Below are positions 1 through 9,817 of a DNA stretch of 49,873 nt, piece after piece. Every line of letters begins with the position of its first letter. The first letter of the stretch is position 1. The position numbers and the translations under genes were made by a program. The stretch comes from Dehalococcoidia bacterium (GTDB lineage: Bacteria; Chloroflexota; Dehalococcoidia; Lucifugimonadales; UBA3495), in assembly GCA_009692925.1 (NCBI GenBank), contig SHYG01000007.1, positions 1 to 49,873 of the forward strand, given 5' to 3'. Below the pieces are notes generated by a model. The model saw only the letters and a list, made by a program, of their open reading frames with translations. It ran no database searches and was not told the DNA's origin.

Positions 1-381
1 GGCCCGCGTCCACCACCGGCAGGCCGCCGATGCCCAGCCGCGCCATCAGCTGCCGCGCCTCGGCGATGGTGACGCGAGGGGAGATGGTCTGGGGAGACTC
101 GATAATCTCGCTCTGGAACCGCTTTACCTTGGTCACTTCCGCAGCTTGCGCCTGAGCCGACGGAAACGGTGGATCACGCCGATGCCGCCGAACTCCGCCA
201 CGGCCACCGCCATGCGGGCCTCTGTGACAGTATCCATGTTGGCGCTGACCAGCGGCGCCTTCAGGGAGATTTGGCGAGTGAACGGCGCGGCGCAGTCCAT
301 CTCATGGCGGCTCCGCACCGCGGAAAACTGGGGGACTAGTAGCACGTCGTCGTAGGTCAGCGCCAGGGGCATGGGGTTCAT
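1..381 (-). CDS. guaB: IMP dehydrogenase, N-terminal part, truncated by window edge and carrying an apparent frameshift near 159-170
   Basis: MNPMPLALTYDDVLLVPQFSAVRSRHEMD...APLVSANMDTVTEARMAVAVAEFGGIGVIHR is the IMPDH N-terminus; the reading then continues in another frame as SAQAQAAEVTKVKRFQSEIIESPQTISPRVTIAEARQLMARLGIGGLPVVDAG (CBS-domain start). Confidence 0.85.
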
Positions 382-553
382 TACCGTAGCTCCTTAGGAG
401 TGTCTGCCATGAAGCAGCCTCTCTTTGCAGAATATCACATTGATTGGGACCAGGGCACGCCGCCTTTGACCGTCTCAGCAGGGCGGTGCTAAAATCCAGG
501 GGAGAAACATCGTGCCGCCTGCTTCCGAATGATTGCCGGCGAGGAGATACAAC

Positions 554-1315
554 ATGTCAGGCCACTCCAAATGGTCCACCATCAAGCATCAGAAGGGCGC
601 GACCGACGTGAAGCGGGGCGCGCTGTTCACCAAGCTGTCCCGGGGCATCACCTTGGCGGTGCGTCAAGGCGGCGGCGACCCGGACATGAACTTCAAGCTG
701 CGAATCGCCATCGATAAAGCCAAGGCCAGCAACATGCCCTCGGACAACATAACTCGCACCGTCAAGAAGGCCAGCGGCGAGGGCGCCGGCGGCGAGGCCC
801 TGGAAGAGATTGTTTATGAAGGGTATGGACCGGGCGGCAGCGCCATCCTGTTGCAGGCGGTAACGGCCAGCCGAAACCGCACCGCCGGGGAGGTTCGGAG
901 CACCTTTAACCGGGGCGGCGGCAGCTTGGGCGAATCCGGCTGCGTGTCCTGGAACTTTGAGAACAAGGGCGTCATCACGGTGGAGATGGCGGACCCGTCC
1001 AAGGCTGAGGAGCTGGGCCTGCTGGCCATTGACGCCGAAGCCGACGACGTGAAGGTGGAGGATGGGGTGCTGGAGGTGTACACCTCCCCGGACAAGCTGA
1101 TGCCGGTGCGCAAGGCGCTGGAAGCCGCCGGCGTGACCATCGCCTCCGCGGAGCTCTCCCTGGTGCCCAAGACCACTATCCTGCTGGACGCCCACGCCGC
1201 GGAGCAGACGCTGAAGCTGCTGGACCACCTGGAAGAGCTGGACGACGTGGAAAGGGCCTACACCAACGCCGACTTCCCGCCTGAGGTACTGGAGCAGTAC
1301 CAGGCGGCGGCGTAA
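554..1315 (+). CDS. yebC: YebC/PmpR family transcriptional/translation regulator
   Basis: MSGHSKWSTIKHQKGATDVKRGALFTKLSRGITLAVRQGGGDPDMN is the YebC signature; in-frame ATG at 554. Confidence 0.95.
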   Translation: MSGHSKWSTIKHQKGATDVKRGALFTKLSRGITLAVRQGGGDPDMNFKLRIAIDKAKASNMPSDNITRTVKKASGEGAGGEALEEIVYEGYGPGGSAILLQAVTASRNRTAGEVRSTFNRGGGSLGESGCVSWNFENKGVITVEMADPSKAEELGLLAIDAEADDVKVEDGVLEVYTSPDKLMPVRKALEAAGVTIASAELSLVPKTTILLDAHAAEQTLKLLDHLEELDDVERAYTNADFPPEVLEQYQAAA

Positions 1316-1338
1316 TCCCCGCCAGAGGGCCGGTCTAA

Positions 1339-1878
1339 ATGCGGGTGCTGGGCATTGACCCAGGGACGCTGCGCATGGGCTACGGTGTGCTGGCTGACCT
1401 TAATGCCGGAGGTGGCAGCCCGCAACCCCAGGCGGACGACTACGGCGTCGTCGCGCTGCCCAGTTCTATGCCCCTGGAGCAGCGCCTTCACCAACTACAC
1501 ACCCACGTCCTGAACATGATCCATCTGTTCCAGCCAGACGCGGTGGCGGTGGAAGAGCCCTTCGTCGGCAAGGGCGAGCGCCAGTTCATCGGCCCGGCCA
1601 TCGCCGTGGGGCAGGCCCAAGCCCTGGTGCTCATCGCCGCCGCCAGCCAGGGGTTGCCAGTGTTCCGCTACAGTCCGGCGCAGGTCAAGCGCGCGGTGGC
1701 CGACTACGGCGCCGCCTCCAAGGAGCAGATGCAGCGGGCCATCGCCGTAACATTGGGCCTGCGGGATATCCCCGAATCCGACGCCGCCGACGCCCTGGCC
1801 GTGGGCTTGTGCCACCTGATGCAGGGGCAGGTGGCGGCGCTGCTGGCGCGGGAGATACCGCCAGGGCAGGAACGGTGA
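1339..1878 (+). CDS. ruvC: Crossover junction endodeoxyribonuclease RuvC
   Basis: MRVLGIDPGTLRMGYGVL...AVEEPFVGKGERQFIGPAIAVGQAQALVLIAA...YSPAQVKRAVADYGAASKEQMQ...SDAADALAVGLCH. Confidence 0.95.
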   Translation: MRVLGIDPGTLRMGYGVLADLNAGGGSPQPQADDYGVVALPSSMPLEQRLHQLHTHVLNMIHLFQPDAVAVEEPFVGKGERQFIGPAIAVGQAQALVLIAAASQGLPVFRYSPAQVKRAVADYGAASKEQMQRAIAVTLGLRDIPESDAADALAVGLCHLMQGQVAALLAREIPPGQER

Positions 1879-1906
1879 TGCCACGAGCGGTGGTGCACGG
1901 TGAAGG

Positions 1907-2491
1907 ATGATAGTTAGCCTCCGAGGGGTGCTTGAGGCCGCCGGCACGGACTGGGTCCACCTGCAAGTAGGCGGCGGCGTTACACTGCGGGTTTCCGTAG
2001 CGTCCAACTGCATCGCCGGCCTGGGCGCCATCGGCAGCCCCGTGCGGCTCTTCACCCACCTGCGCTTCACCGACGAGCAGCCGGTGCTGTACGGCTTCCC
2101 CACCTCGGCGGCCCGCGACGTTTTTCTGACGCTGCTGACCGTTTCCGGCGTGGGGCCGCGCATGGCCCTGTCCCTGGTCTCCACCCTGGGGGTGGATGGC
2201 CTGCAGCAGGCCATTGAGGCGGGAGACGTGACGGCCCTGTCTGCGGCCCGGGGCGTGGGCCGCCGCACCGCCGGGCGTGTTATCCTGGAGCTGAAGGGCA
2301 AGCTGGAGCTGGACACTGGCGCCGCGGCGTCCGCTACGGGCGCTGGTGATGGCGAGGTGGTGGACGCGCTCACCGCCCTGGGCTACTCCGCCGCCGAGGT
2401 GCGCCGCGCGCTGGCGGGCCTGGAGCGCGCGCCGGGCCAGTCCCTGGAGGACCGCATCCGCCTGGCGTTGGGGCGGTTGGGGGGTGGGTAG
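1907..2491 (+). CDS. ruvA: Holliday junction branch migration protein RuvA
   Basis: MIVSLRGVLEAAGTDWVHLQVGGGVTLRV...LLTVSGVGPRMALSLVSTLG...ARGVGRRTAGRVILELKGKL (HhH motifs). Confidence 0.95.
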   Translation: MIVSLRGVLEAAGTDWVHLQVGGGVTLRVSVASNCIAGLGAIGSPVRLFTHLRFTDEQPVLYGFPTSAARDVFLTLLTVSGVGPRMALSLVSTLGVDGLQQAIEAGDVTALSAARGVGRRTAGRVILELKGKLELDTGAAASATGAGDGEVVDALTALGYSAAEVRRALAGLERAPGQSLEDRIRLALGRLGGG

Positions 2492-2518
2492 GTAGGCTAA
2501 CCTCCTTGGGACACACAT

Positions 2519-2965
2519 ATGAGAATCTACCTGGACAACTGTAGCTTACAACGACCACTGGATAGTAAGCTATAGGTGCGGATCGGAATTGAAGCCGAGG
2601 CGGTTCTGGGGTTATTAGCTCTTTGCGAATCGGAGCAACTGGAGCTGGTTGCTTCGGAGGTTCTGACTTTCTAAGTGGCACGAAGTCTCAACCCGACCCG
2701 AAAGGGTTACGCCTCGGAAGTCCTGGCGATGGCCACCGTGTATGTCCAAGTAACCGAACAAGTTAATCGTCGGGCCCGAGTGTTCGTGGAGCGCGGAATT
2801 AGACCTATGGATGCTTTACGCCTTGCATCCGCGGAGGAGGGGCACGCGGACTACCTGTGCACCTGTGACGACAGAGTTTTGCGAAGAGCAAAAGCTATGA
2901 CGGACCTTGCAACTGACGTGGTTTCGCCACTAGAGTTATTGGAGGTACTGGAGAAGGCGGAGTAA
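2519..2965 (+). pseudogene. PIN-domain (VapC-like) toxin gene with two in-frame stop codons (TAG 2573-2575, TAA 2672-2674)
   Basis: One frame from ATG 2519 reads MRIYLDNCSLQRPLDSKL*VRIGIEAEAVLGLLALCESEQLELVASEVLTF*VARSLNPTRKGYASEVL...RPMDALRLASAEEGHADYLCTCDDRVLRRA, a continuous PIN-like sequence apart from the stops. Confidence 0.75.
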
Positions 2966-3171
2966 TGGCAAGAGAAGTAAGGCCCTTGAACGAGATCACC
3001 GAAGATGCGATCCGAATCTTGTGCCAAGAAATCGGTGTTGTGAATACCGCCCGCTTTATCAATCAGTTCACCACCGGCTTTGGCGACTCTACCGAAGAGC
3101 GCGAGCGCATATTTGCTGATATGTCGCTGGACGATCTCTTATCTGATATCAAGCAAATGCGGAAAGAATAG
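2965..3171 (+). CDS. Putative antitoxin of the PIN pair / small conserved protein
   Basis: 68-aa ORF (MAREVRPLNEITEDAIRILCQEIGVVNTARFINQFTTGFGDSTEERERIFADMSLDDLLSDIKQMRKE) directly abutting the PIN reading frame. Confidence 0.55.
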   Translation: MAREVRPLNEITEDAIRILCQEIGVVNTARFINQFTTGFGDSTEERERIFADMSLDDLLSDIKQMRKE

Positions 3172-3216
3172 AATTCAATCCTATTGTTGTATCAATGACC
3201 ACCCAAGGTTAACACC

Positions 3217-5253
3217 ATGCCAGATTTCCAAATAGAGGCCGACTTCAAGCTGACCGGCGACCAGCCTCACGCGGTGGCCCGCCTCTCCCAGGGCCTGCGC
3301 GACGGCCTGGCCAAGCAGACCCTCATGGGCGTCACCGGCAGCGGCAAAACCTTCACCATGGCCAACATCGTCCAGGAGGTGCAGCGGCCCACCCTGGTCA
3401 TCGCCCACAACAAGACTCTGGCTGCCCAGCTTGCCACCGAGTTCAAGGAGTTTTTCCCCCACAACGCGGTGGAGTACTTCGTCTCCTACTACGACTACTA
3501 CCAGCCCGAAGCCTACGTGCCGCAGTCCGACACCTACATCGAGAAGGACTCCGACGTCAATGAGGAACTGGACAAGCTGCGACTGTCCGCTACTACTTCC
3601 CTGCTCACCCGCCGCGACGTGCTGATCGTCGCCTCCGTGTCGTGCATCTACGGCCTGGGCGATCCCCAAGAGTACTTCAGCCTGATGGCGCAGATCAAGG
3701 TGGGCGAGATCCGCCATCGCAGCAGCCTGGCACGCCAGCTGGTTGACATGCAGTACGAGCGCAACGACATGGAGCTGTCCCGGGGCAAGTTTCGCATCCG
3801 GGGCGACACCCTGGAGATTGTGCCCGCATACGAGGACGCGGCCCTGCGCATCCAGTTCTTTGGCGACGAGATTGAGCGCATCGTGCAGGTGGACCCCCTG
3901 ACGGGCGAGATATTGGCCCAGAAGCAGGAGGCTAGCATCTACCCCGCCAAGCACTTTGTCACCTCCAAGGAGAAGCTGGACCTGGCGGTGCAGGATGTGG
4001 AGCTGGAGCTGGAGCAGCGGCTGCGCTTCCTGCGGGATGGCGGCAAGGTGCTGGAGGCGGCCCGGTTGGAAAGCCGCACCCACTACGACCTGGAGATGCT
4101 GCGGGAGACGGGCTTCTGCTCCGGGGTGGAGAACTACTCCTGCCACCTGGCGCGCCGCCACCAGGCTGGGCGCGAGGAGTTCGCGGTGGCCTGCGGCTCC
4201 CGCCCCTGGACGCTTTTGGACTACTTTCCCGAGGACTTCCTGATGTTTGTGGACGAGTCCCACATGACCCTGCCCCAGGTGCGCGGCATGTACCACGGGG
4301 ACATCTCCCGCAAGCAGACCCTGGTGGACTTCGGCTTCCGCCTGCCCTCGGCCATGGACAACCGCCCGCTGAACTTCCCCGAATTTGAGAGCCACATCAA
4401 CCAGGTCATCTTCGTGTCGGCCACACCAGCCCCCTACGAGATGGAGCACAGTTCAGCGGTGGTAGAGCAGATTATCCGCCCCACAGGCCTGCTGGACCCC
4501 ACCGTGGAGGTGAAGCCCACCACCGGCCAGATTGACGACTTGATGCACCAGATCAAGCTGCGAGTGGATGCCAAGGAGCGCACTCTGGTGACCACGCTGA
4601 CCAAGCGCATGGCCGAGGAGCTGGACGACTACCTCAAGGAGATGGGGGTGCGCGCCCACTACCTGCACTCCGACGTGCAGACCCTGGACCGCATCGAAAT
4701 CCTGCGGGACCTGCGCCTCGGAGTCTACGACGTCATCGTGGGCATCAACCTGCTGCGGGAGGGTCTGGACCTGCCGGAGGTGAGCCTGGTGGCGATCCTG
4801 GACGCCGACAAGGAGGGCTACCTGCGCTCCACCACAGCGTTAATTCAGACCATTGGCCGGGCCGCCCGCCATGCCAACGGCCACGTCATCATGTACGCCG
4901 ACCGGGTGACCGACTCCATGAAGCGGGCCATTGACGAGACCTACCGCCGCAGATTGCTGCAGGACCGGCACAACAAGGAGCACGGCATTGAGCCGCGCAG
5001 CATCCAGAAGGCGGTGCATGACATAACTGAGGGTCTTAGGATCGGAATGGGGATGGTGGCGGAGCCCAAGCCGGTGTACCGCGTGGCGCGGCAGGAGCTG
5101 TCGCGGGCGGATATGTTCCGGGTAGTCAAGGACTTGGAGGCTCAGATGAAGGAGGCGGCCCATCGCCTGGAATTTGAAAAGGCGGCGCAGCTCCGTGACG
5201 AGATGGTGGAGCTGCGCCGCCTGCTGGCTGCTGAAGAGAAGACCCTTACCTAG
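3217..5253 (+). CDS. uvrB: UvrABC system protein B
   Basis: 678 aa; [87 protein letters not shown]-terminal UVR motif. Confidence 0.98.
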   Translation: MPDFQIEADFKLTGDQPHAVARLSQGLRDGLAKQTLMGVTGSGKTFTMANIVQEVQRPTLVIAHNKTLAAQLATEFKEFFPHNAVEYFVSYYDYYQPEAYVPQSDTYIEKDSDVNEELDKLRLSATTSLLTRRDVLIVASVSCIYGLGDPQEYFSLMAQIKVGEIRHRSSLARQLVDMQYERNDMELSRGKFRIRGDTLEIVPAYEDAALRIQFFGDEIERIVQVDPLTGEILAQKQEASIYPAKHFVTSKEKLDLAVQDVELELEQRLRFLRDGGKVLEAARLESRTHYDLEMLRETGFCSGVENYSCHLARRHQAGREEFAVACGSRPWTLLDYFPEDFLMFVDESHMTLPQVRGMYHGDISRKQTLVDFGFRLPSAMDNRPLNFPEFESHINQVIFVSATPAPYEMEHSSAVVEQIIRPTGLLDPTVEVKPTTGQIDDLMHQIKLRVDAKERTLVTTLTKRMAEELDDYLKEMGVRAHYLHSDVQTLDRIEILRDLRLGVYDVIVGINLLREGLDLPEVSLVAILDADKEGYLRSTTALIQTIGRAARHANGHVIMYADRVTDSMKRAIDETYRRRLLQDRHNKEHGIEPRSIQKAVHDITEGLRIGMGMVAEPKPVYRVARQELSRADMFRVVKDLEAQMKEAAHRLEFEKAAQLRDEMVELRRLLAAEEKTLT

Positions 5254-6277
5254 CTTCGGCGTTAGCCTCTTCGATCTCCAGCCCCTCCAGTTGGGGCAAG
5301 CCTACCAAACCGGCGCGGGTGGGCAGGTTGCGCAGGTAGGGCGCCATGACGTCGTGAAACCGGAAATAGTTGTTCAGCGCCCACCGCTTCAGCTCGCCCA
5401 GCTTGTCCGGCGAGTTCGTGATGCTCACCGGCTTATCCCACTGCCAGACAATGCGGCTAATGCCGTAGGAGTCGGGGCGTTCCCTCACCAGCTTGGTTCC
5501 CAGAGCCTGCACGATGGCCGCCTCGTTGGTGCGGATGTGGCTAAACACCGACTTGCCGCCGTCTCCGACGGCCCCGGGGCCCCCAGTGCCGTTGATGCTG
5601 CCGCTGTAGCTGTAAAGCTCGATGCGGAAGCGGGCATCGTCGGAGAAGGCTAGGCGGAAGGCCGAGCCAGCCCGGCCGGTGGGCATGCCCAGGTGCTGCT
5701 GGTAGCCGGCGCGGTTGGCGTTGGTAACCCCGGCCCGCCGGGCGTGGAGCTGCTCCAGCAAGTCCTGGAAGAAGCTCCGGTAGCGCTGATCCCGATCGTT
5801 ATTTAACGACTCGTACTTGGGGGCGACTACCGTTTTGAAGTTGGCTCCCCTGGCGGAGTCGCCATTCTGCACCACCTCCAGCTCCACCCCATAGCAAGAA
5901 ACATCGCCGCGGCTTATCTGGTTCAGCCACTCCAGAGCCCGGCGGTGTTCGGGCTGAATCTTGGGCGCGACCCAAATAATCACGCCGCCATCCTTGCTGG
6001 CGGCGTAGGTCATCAGCCGCCCCAGATGCTCATGGTCCGACCGGCCCAGTTGACCTTCAATAATCACAAGCCGGCTGGACCCTGCTTCCTCGCCTACCAG
6101 GTCCGCCACGAAGTTGCCCACGCGCACCGCTACTTCCGCGGCCTGAATATCAATGCCCAGGACCGCGGAAAGCTGTTCCAGGTTTTGCTGAAGCCAGGGG
6201 GTGAACTCGTTGGCCTCGTTCTGCCAGACCTTCTGGGGATCCAGGTAAACCAGTTTGCCAAGCTGTTGCACTGCCAT
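5246..6277 (-). CDS. DUF4268-like protein, possibly a PD-(D/E)XK-type nuclease
   Basis: 343 aa; [63 protein letters not shown] resembles the DUF4268/NucS-like nuclease core. 3' end overlaps uvrB by 8 bp. Confidence 0.6.
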   Translation of the reverse strand: MAVQQLGKLVYLDPQKVWQNEANEFTPWLQQNLEQLSAVLGIDIQAAEVAVRVGNFVADLVGEEAGSSRLVIIEGQLGRSDHEHLGRLMTYAASKDGGVIIWVAPKIQPEHRRALEWLNQISRGDVSCYGVELEVVQNGDSARGANFKTVVAPKYESLNNDRDQRYRSFFQDLLEQLHARRAGVTNANRAGYQQHLGMPTGRAGSAFRLAFSDDARFRIELYSYSGSINGTGGPGAVGDGGKSVFSHIRTNEAAIVQALGTKLVRERPDSYGISRIVWQWDKPVSITNSPDKLGELKRWALNNYFRFHDVMAPYLRNLPTRAGLVGLPQLEGLEIEEANAEAR

Positions 6278-6564
6278 AGTCTCCCTTACGGGTCACCCAC
6301 AGAGTAGATACATTATCTACGGTTTGGATACTGACTGACATGGTAGGAGCACCCCGAAGCAGCCGGGGCAGACCCACATCCGTAGCTGGCGGCATAGCCG
6401 CGGCAGGCTCCCTTCCTATTTGGCTTTGGCGAGGGACAAGGTCAGGATGGGTGCGAAGGATGAACGTACTGTGCAGCTCTCAGCAGGCGCGACTACTCTT
6501 GAAGCAGTAGCTAGACGGCGGTACAATCCCAAAAGTCCAGGGGGATTGCCCGGAGGGTGACATC

Positions 6565-6921
6565 ATGTACTATCAGGTTCCCGTCAAGATCGACAAGCAA
6601 GAAGATGGTCTCTGGCGGGTGGAAGCGCCCAGCCTGCAGGGGTGCTTTGTGGATGCTCCAACGCTGGCCGATGCACTCCGCCAAATACAGGAAGTTATCG
6701 CCATGTGCCTCGATATAGATGAGGAGGAAGGCCGCCCGCTTCCCCCCGACGTCCAGATGGGTGAGGCACTGCCAATGAGTGCCGTCATATCTGTAATACC
6801 GGATGAGATCGAGTTCTACCGGGTTTTGCCCAACGGGCAGCGTGTGCCGGCGTCCGCCGCGGCCAGGGAGAAAGCAGCGAAGGGTGGCTCCAAGCAAGGA
6901 CGCAAGAAGCGTGCTGCTTGA
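6565..6921 (+). CDS. hicB: HicB family antitoxin
   Basis: MYYQVPVKIDKQEDGLWRVEAPSLQGCFVDAPTLADALRQIQEVIAMCLDIDEEEGRPLP; followed by overlapping HicA-like ORF. Confidence 0.8.
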   Translation: MYYQVPVKIDKQEDGLWRVEAPSLQGCFVDAPTLADALRQIQEVIAMCLDIDEEEGRPLPPDVQMGEALPMSAVISVIPDEIEFYRVLPNGQRVPASAAAREKAAKGGSKQGRKKRAA

Positions 6922-7115
6922 CCTACGGTGAGCTAAAGCGGCGGCTAAGGCGCGTGGGAATAGCTCTTGTCCGGGAAGGTGGCTCCCACGAAGTTTGGCA
7001 AAACCCGGCGAACGGACGGCGGACGCAGATTCCTCGTCACCGTGGAGAAGTGCCCACTGGCACCCTCCGTAGCATCCTTCGCCAGTTGGGAGTGGGACTG
7101 GAGGACTTACAGTGA
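6918..7115 (+). CDS. hicA: HicA family mRNA interferase toxin
   Basis: TYGELKRRLRRVGIALVREGGSHEVWQNPANGRRTQIPRHRGEVPTGTLRSILRQLGV with catalytic-His GSH motif; TTG start overlaps hicB stop (TTGA). Confidence 0.82.
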   Translation: MTYGELKRRLRRVGIALVREGGSHEVWQNPANGRRTQIPRHRGEVPTGTLRSILRQLGVGLEDLQ

Positions 7116-7179
7116 TCCTGACTGCGTCCATGTCGCTGGCCGCCGGCGGTGAATAGGGATCGGCTATCCTGGAGCGCAC

Positions 7180-8037
7180 CTAGTGCGTCGGACCTTGCCC
7201 CACCAATCCCCGCAACCTCTCCAGCGCCCGCCCGTTCTCCTCCAGGGTGAAGCCGTCCACCCGGTACTCCCGCTGGCCGGTGGTGCCGTCCACCGCGCCG
7301 TGGTCCACCAGGTAGCGGACTAGCTCCGTCTCGTGCTCCACCGTGGGCAACAGGTTGCGCCCAACCAACCGAGACAGCGCCGCCACCAGCCCGTAGCCGC
7401 CCCAGTTGGACACGCTGGCCAGCACCAGCCGGTCCACCTTGGTCACCGCCGGCTGCCGGGGCAGGCTCTCCACCGTGGGGATCACCTCCGCGAGGTTGCC
7501 CATGCCGATCTCGTTGCCGCCGTCGCCAATACCCACCGAGGGCACGCCAGCCTCAAACAGGTAGTCCAGCCGCGCGGTGTGGGCGCTAATGTCCCTGGTG
7601 CGCATGTTCAGGTAGGTGTCCTGGCTGGTGCGTCCGCATCGTTCGATTGAAATCAGCAGGGCGGGATTCAGCCTTGCCAGCAGCTCCTGTGCCCACATTC
7701 GGCTGGCTGCGGCATCGGCGATGGGGCAGTCCAGCACCTCGGACTGGGCGCCGATCCTGTCGCGCAGCAGGGGCACGGTTGGCCCGTCGCTGGCGTACAC
7801 TACCCGCCGACCCAGGGCGTGCAGTGCGCTGCCGATGGCCAGCGCCCCCGGCGGGCCGTCGGTCTCGTGGCTGTCGCCGGAGAGGATGTAGAAGCCGGTG
7901 GTGATGATGGTGACGCCAGGGTGGTCCAGCACAAACTGGGCGGCCTGGCCGCAAAAGTCCCGCGGCAGGTGGGGTCGCAGCAGCGCCACCCCCCGGCGGT
8001 CCTGGCCCAAGATGATGTCCTCGATAGATTCGGGCAC
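7180..8037 (-). CDS. DUF4392 / D-glutamate cyclase-like protein
   Basis: From GTG 8037: VPESIEDIILGQDRRGVALLRPHLPRDFCGQAAQFVLDHPGVTIITTGFYILSGDSHETDGPPGALAIGSALHALGRRVVYASD...GVPSVGIGDGGNEIGMGNL. Confidence 0.75.
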   Translation of the reverse strand: MPESIEDIILGQDRRGVALLRPHLPRDFCGQAAQFVLDHPGVTIITTGFYILSGDSHETDGPPGALAIGSALHALGRRVVYASDGPTVPLLRDRIGAQSEVLDCPIADAAASRMWAQELLARLNPALLISIERCGRTSQDTYLNMRTRDISAHTARLDYLFEAGVPSVGIGDGGNEIGMGNLAEVIPTVESLPRQPAVTKVDRLVLASVSNWGGYGLVAALSRLVGRNLLPTVEHETELVRYLVDHGAVDGTTGQREYRVDGFTLEENGRALERLRGLVGQGPTH

Positions 8038-8116
8038 TCCCCACCCCTCAGTGCTTGGACGGCAGTTCACCGCAGAGTACTCGGATACCGCTGAGACAGG
8101 GAGCAACCAATCGTAA

Positions 8117-8150
8117 ATTCTCTGCGTCCTCTGTGATCTCTGTGGTGAGT
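8117..8150. repeat. Interspersed short repeat, TCTCTGCGTCCTCTGTG..TCTCTGTGGTGA family, copy 1
   Basis: attctctgcgtcctctgtgatctctgtggtgagt; related copies near 14908, 21362 and 42472. Confidence 0.6.
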
Positions 8151-8159
8151 AGACGGCTC

Positions 8160-8819
8160 CTACACCGGCCAGGACTCCTGGCGGTAAGCCATCTCCCAGA
8201 AGAGATACTCGTAGCGGCTGCTGGTGAGGAAGGCCTCGCGCATGGCCTCCCGCTCCTGCGGGCTGGCGTGGGTCGCGGCCGCGTCCACAAAGCCTCGCCA
8301 GGCCGCCACGCTCTGCTCCAGGAACCCCGCCATGTAAAAGGCGGTCCACTGGCTGTACAGCGGGTGCTCCGACGGCCCCACCTTTTCGCTGAGCAGGTGG
8401 TAGGTCCAGGGGCAAGGCAGCAAGGCCGCCGCGGTGGCGCCCAGCCCGTGGAGCGACGCGGTGGCGAGCATATGGTTGACATAAGCGATGTTGGTAGGGG
8501 AGCGGCCCGCCCGCTGGATGTCGCTCATGGACACGCCCGCCGCCGCCAACAGCTTGTGGTGCAGAGGTCGCTCCACTGGCGTGAGTACCCGCTTGGCCAG
8601 CTGCTCCAGGGTCTGCGAGTCGGGGGCCTTGGCTAGCGCCAGCGCAACGGTGCGGGCAAACCCCTCCAGGTACTGGTAATCCTGGGCCAGGTAGTAGCGA
8701 AACTTTTCCGGAGGCAGGCTGCCCTCCCGAATCTCCCGCAGGAAGGGGTGGGCAAAGATGCTGCGCCAGATGGGCGCGGCCTCGTCCCGGAGCTGCTGGC
8801 TGAAACTCCTGCTGGGCAT
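8160..8819 (-). CDS. tenA: TenA family protein (thiaminase II-like)
   Basis: MPSRSFSQQLRDEAAPIWRSIFAHPFLREIREGSLPPEKFRYYLAQDYQYLEGFARTVALALAKAPD...LEQSVAAWRGFVD. Confidence 0.85.
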   Translation of the reverse strand: MPSRSFSQQLRDEAAPIWRSIFAHPFLREIREGSLPPEKFRYYLAQDYQYLEGFARTVALALAKAPDSQTLEQLAKRVLTPVERPLHHKLLAAAGVSMSDIQRAGRSPTNIAYVNHMLATASLHGLGATAAALLPCPWTYHLLSEKVGPSEHPLYSQWTAFYMAGFLEQSVAAWRGFVDAAATHASPQEREAMREAFLTSSRYEYLFWEMAYRQESWPV

Positions 8820-8827
8820 GGGGCCTT

Positions 8828-9286
8828 CTACTCCCGCAGCGGACTGGGCACCGTGACTTGGGCCTCTCCCAAAGATGTGCGCTCCCCGCGCTGGTTCTCC
8901 AGCCACACCTCCAGGGTGTAGTGGATGCGACGACCCTCAGCCCGGCACTCACGCACCAAACCCTGGGCGATGACGGTATCTCCGGCGGCCACCGGCTTCA
9001 CAAAGGTCACGGCGAGATGGCCGCCCCAGAGAAAGTCGTCGCCGAACTGCCGAGCCAGCAGCTCGTGCAGGTAGGCGAAGGACATCTGACCCGAGGCAAT
9101 AGGGCCCGGCAATCCCAAGCGCCGGGCCTGGGCAGCATCGGGGTGGATGTTGCTGGGCGGCGGCGCTTCCTGCCCAGATCGCAGGGCGCGGCTCAGGCTC
9201 TCGAACCGGTCAATCTTGTCTTGGGTTAGTGTCTTGGTGATGGACGGCAGGCGGTGGCCCTCCGGCATGGCGGCAGTAGAAGTCAT
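8828..9286 (-). CDS. MaoC family dehydratase
   Basis: IHPDAAQARRLGLPGPIASGQMSFAYLHELLARQFGDDFLWGGHLAVTFVKPVAAGDTVIAQG. Confidence 0.8.
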   Translation of the reverse strand: MTSTAAMPEGHRLPSITKTLTQDKIDRFESLSRALRSGQEAPPPSNIHPDAAQARRLGLPGPIASGQMSFAYLHELLARQFGDDFLWGGHLAVTFVKPVAAGDTVIAQGLVRECRAEGRRIHYTLEVWLENQRGERTSLGEAQVTVPSPLRE

Positions 9287-9690
9287 GGCGTCCCCTGCTG
9301 CGGAGCGGGAACCATGAAGGTGTGCTGGCTGCGCAGCACCTCGGTGCCGTCCTCATCCACCGCGAAGGTTTCCACCACCAGCCACCGGCGGCCTCGGCGC
9401 TGGTACTTCTCCCGCACCCAGCCGGTCACTTGCACCCGTTTGAGCAGCTTCGGGGGGCGCAGGTAGTGGTCCTGGTGCTTGGCGCTGATGACCGGGATAT
9501 GGCAGTGCTTGCGCACCAGCACCTCGGCATACTCCTTGGCAGCGATGTTGGGGAAGCTGGCCTCGGGAAACTCCACCGCCTCGCGGAACAGTTGCAACTG
9601 CTCCGGGGTGATGGCGTACTCCAGGTGCCCCAGCTGCTCGCCGATTTCCAGGAAAAGGTATGGGTCAAGGCCCTGTGGGTTGTCGGTCAT
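9283..9690 (-). CDS. MaoC-like hot-dog protein (N-terminal hydratase half)
   Basis: LEYAITPEQLQLFREAVEFPEASFPNIAAKEYAEVLVRKHCHIPVISAKHQDHYLRPPKLLKRVQVTGWV; ATGA-type overlap with the 8828-9286 gene. Confidence 0.65.
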   Translation of the reverse strand: MTDNPQGLDPYLFLEIGEQLGHLEYAITPEQLQLFREAVEFPEASFPNIAAKEYAEVLVRKHCHIPVISAKHQDHYLRPPKLLKRVQVTGWVREKYQRRGRRWLVVETFAVDEDGTEVLRSQHTFMVPAPQQGTP

Positions 9691-9817
9691 GTCTGTTTAT
9701 AGCTCTGGTGCATGTCTGCCCAATTATACGGCATGGCAAGGCGGGCAAGGAAGCGGTGTATTCGTTCATCACATTAGGGACGCCGCGGTGGTAACTTGGG
9801 GCTGATGGTGCTGGCAG

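Noticed and set aside
2573-2674. Programmed stop-codon readthrough or recoding in the PIN gene
   Set aside because: Two different stop codons in one small toxin gene, with other genes using all stops normally, are better explained by nonsense mutation.
3181-4449. Long minus-strand ORF of 422 aa opposite uvrB
   Set aside because: Low-complexity His/Leu/Gly/Val-rich translation fully antisense to uvrB; typical GC-rich artefact.
8048-8952. Long 7180..8952 ORF read as one 590-aa protein
   Set aside because: Only the part after GTG 8037 is homologous to DUF4392 proteins; the upstream part is an out-of-frame reading of tenA.
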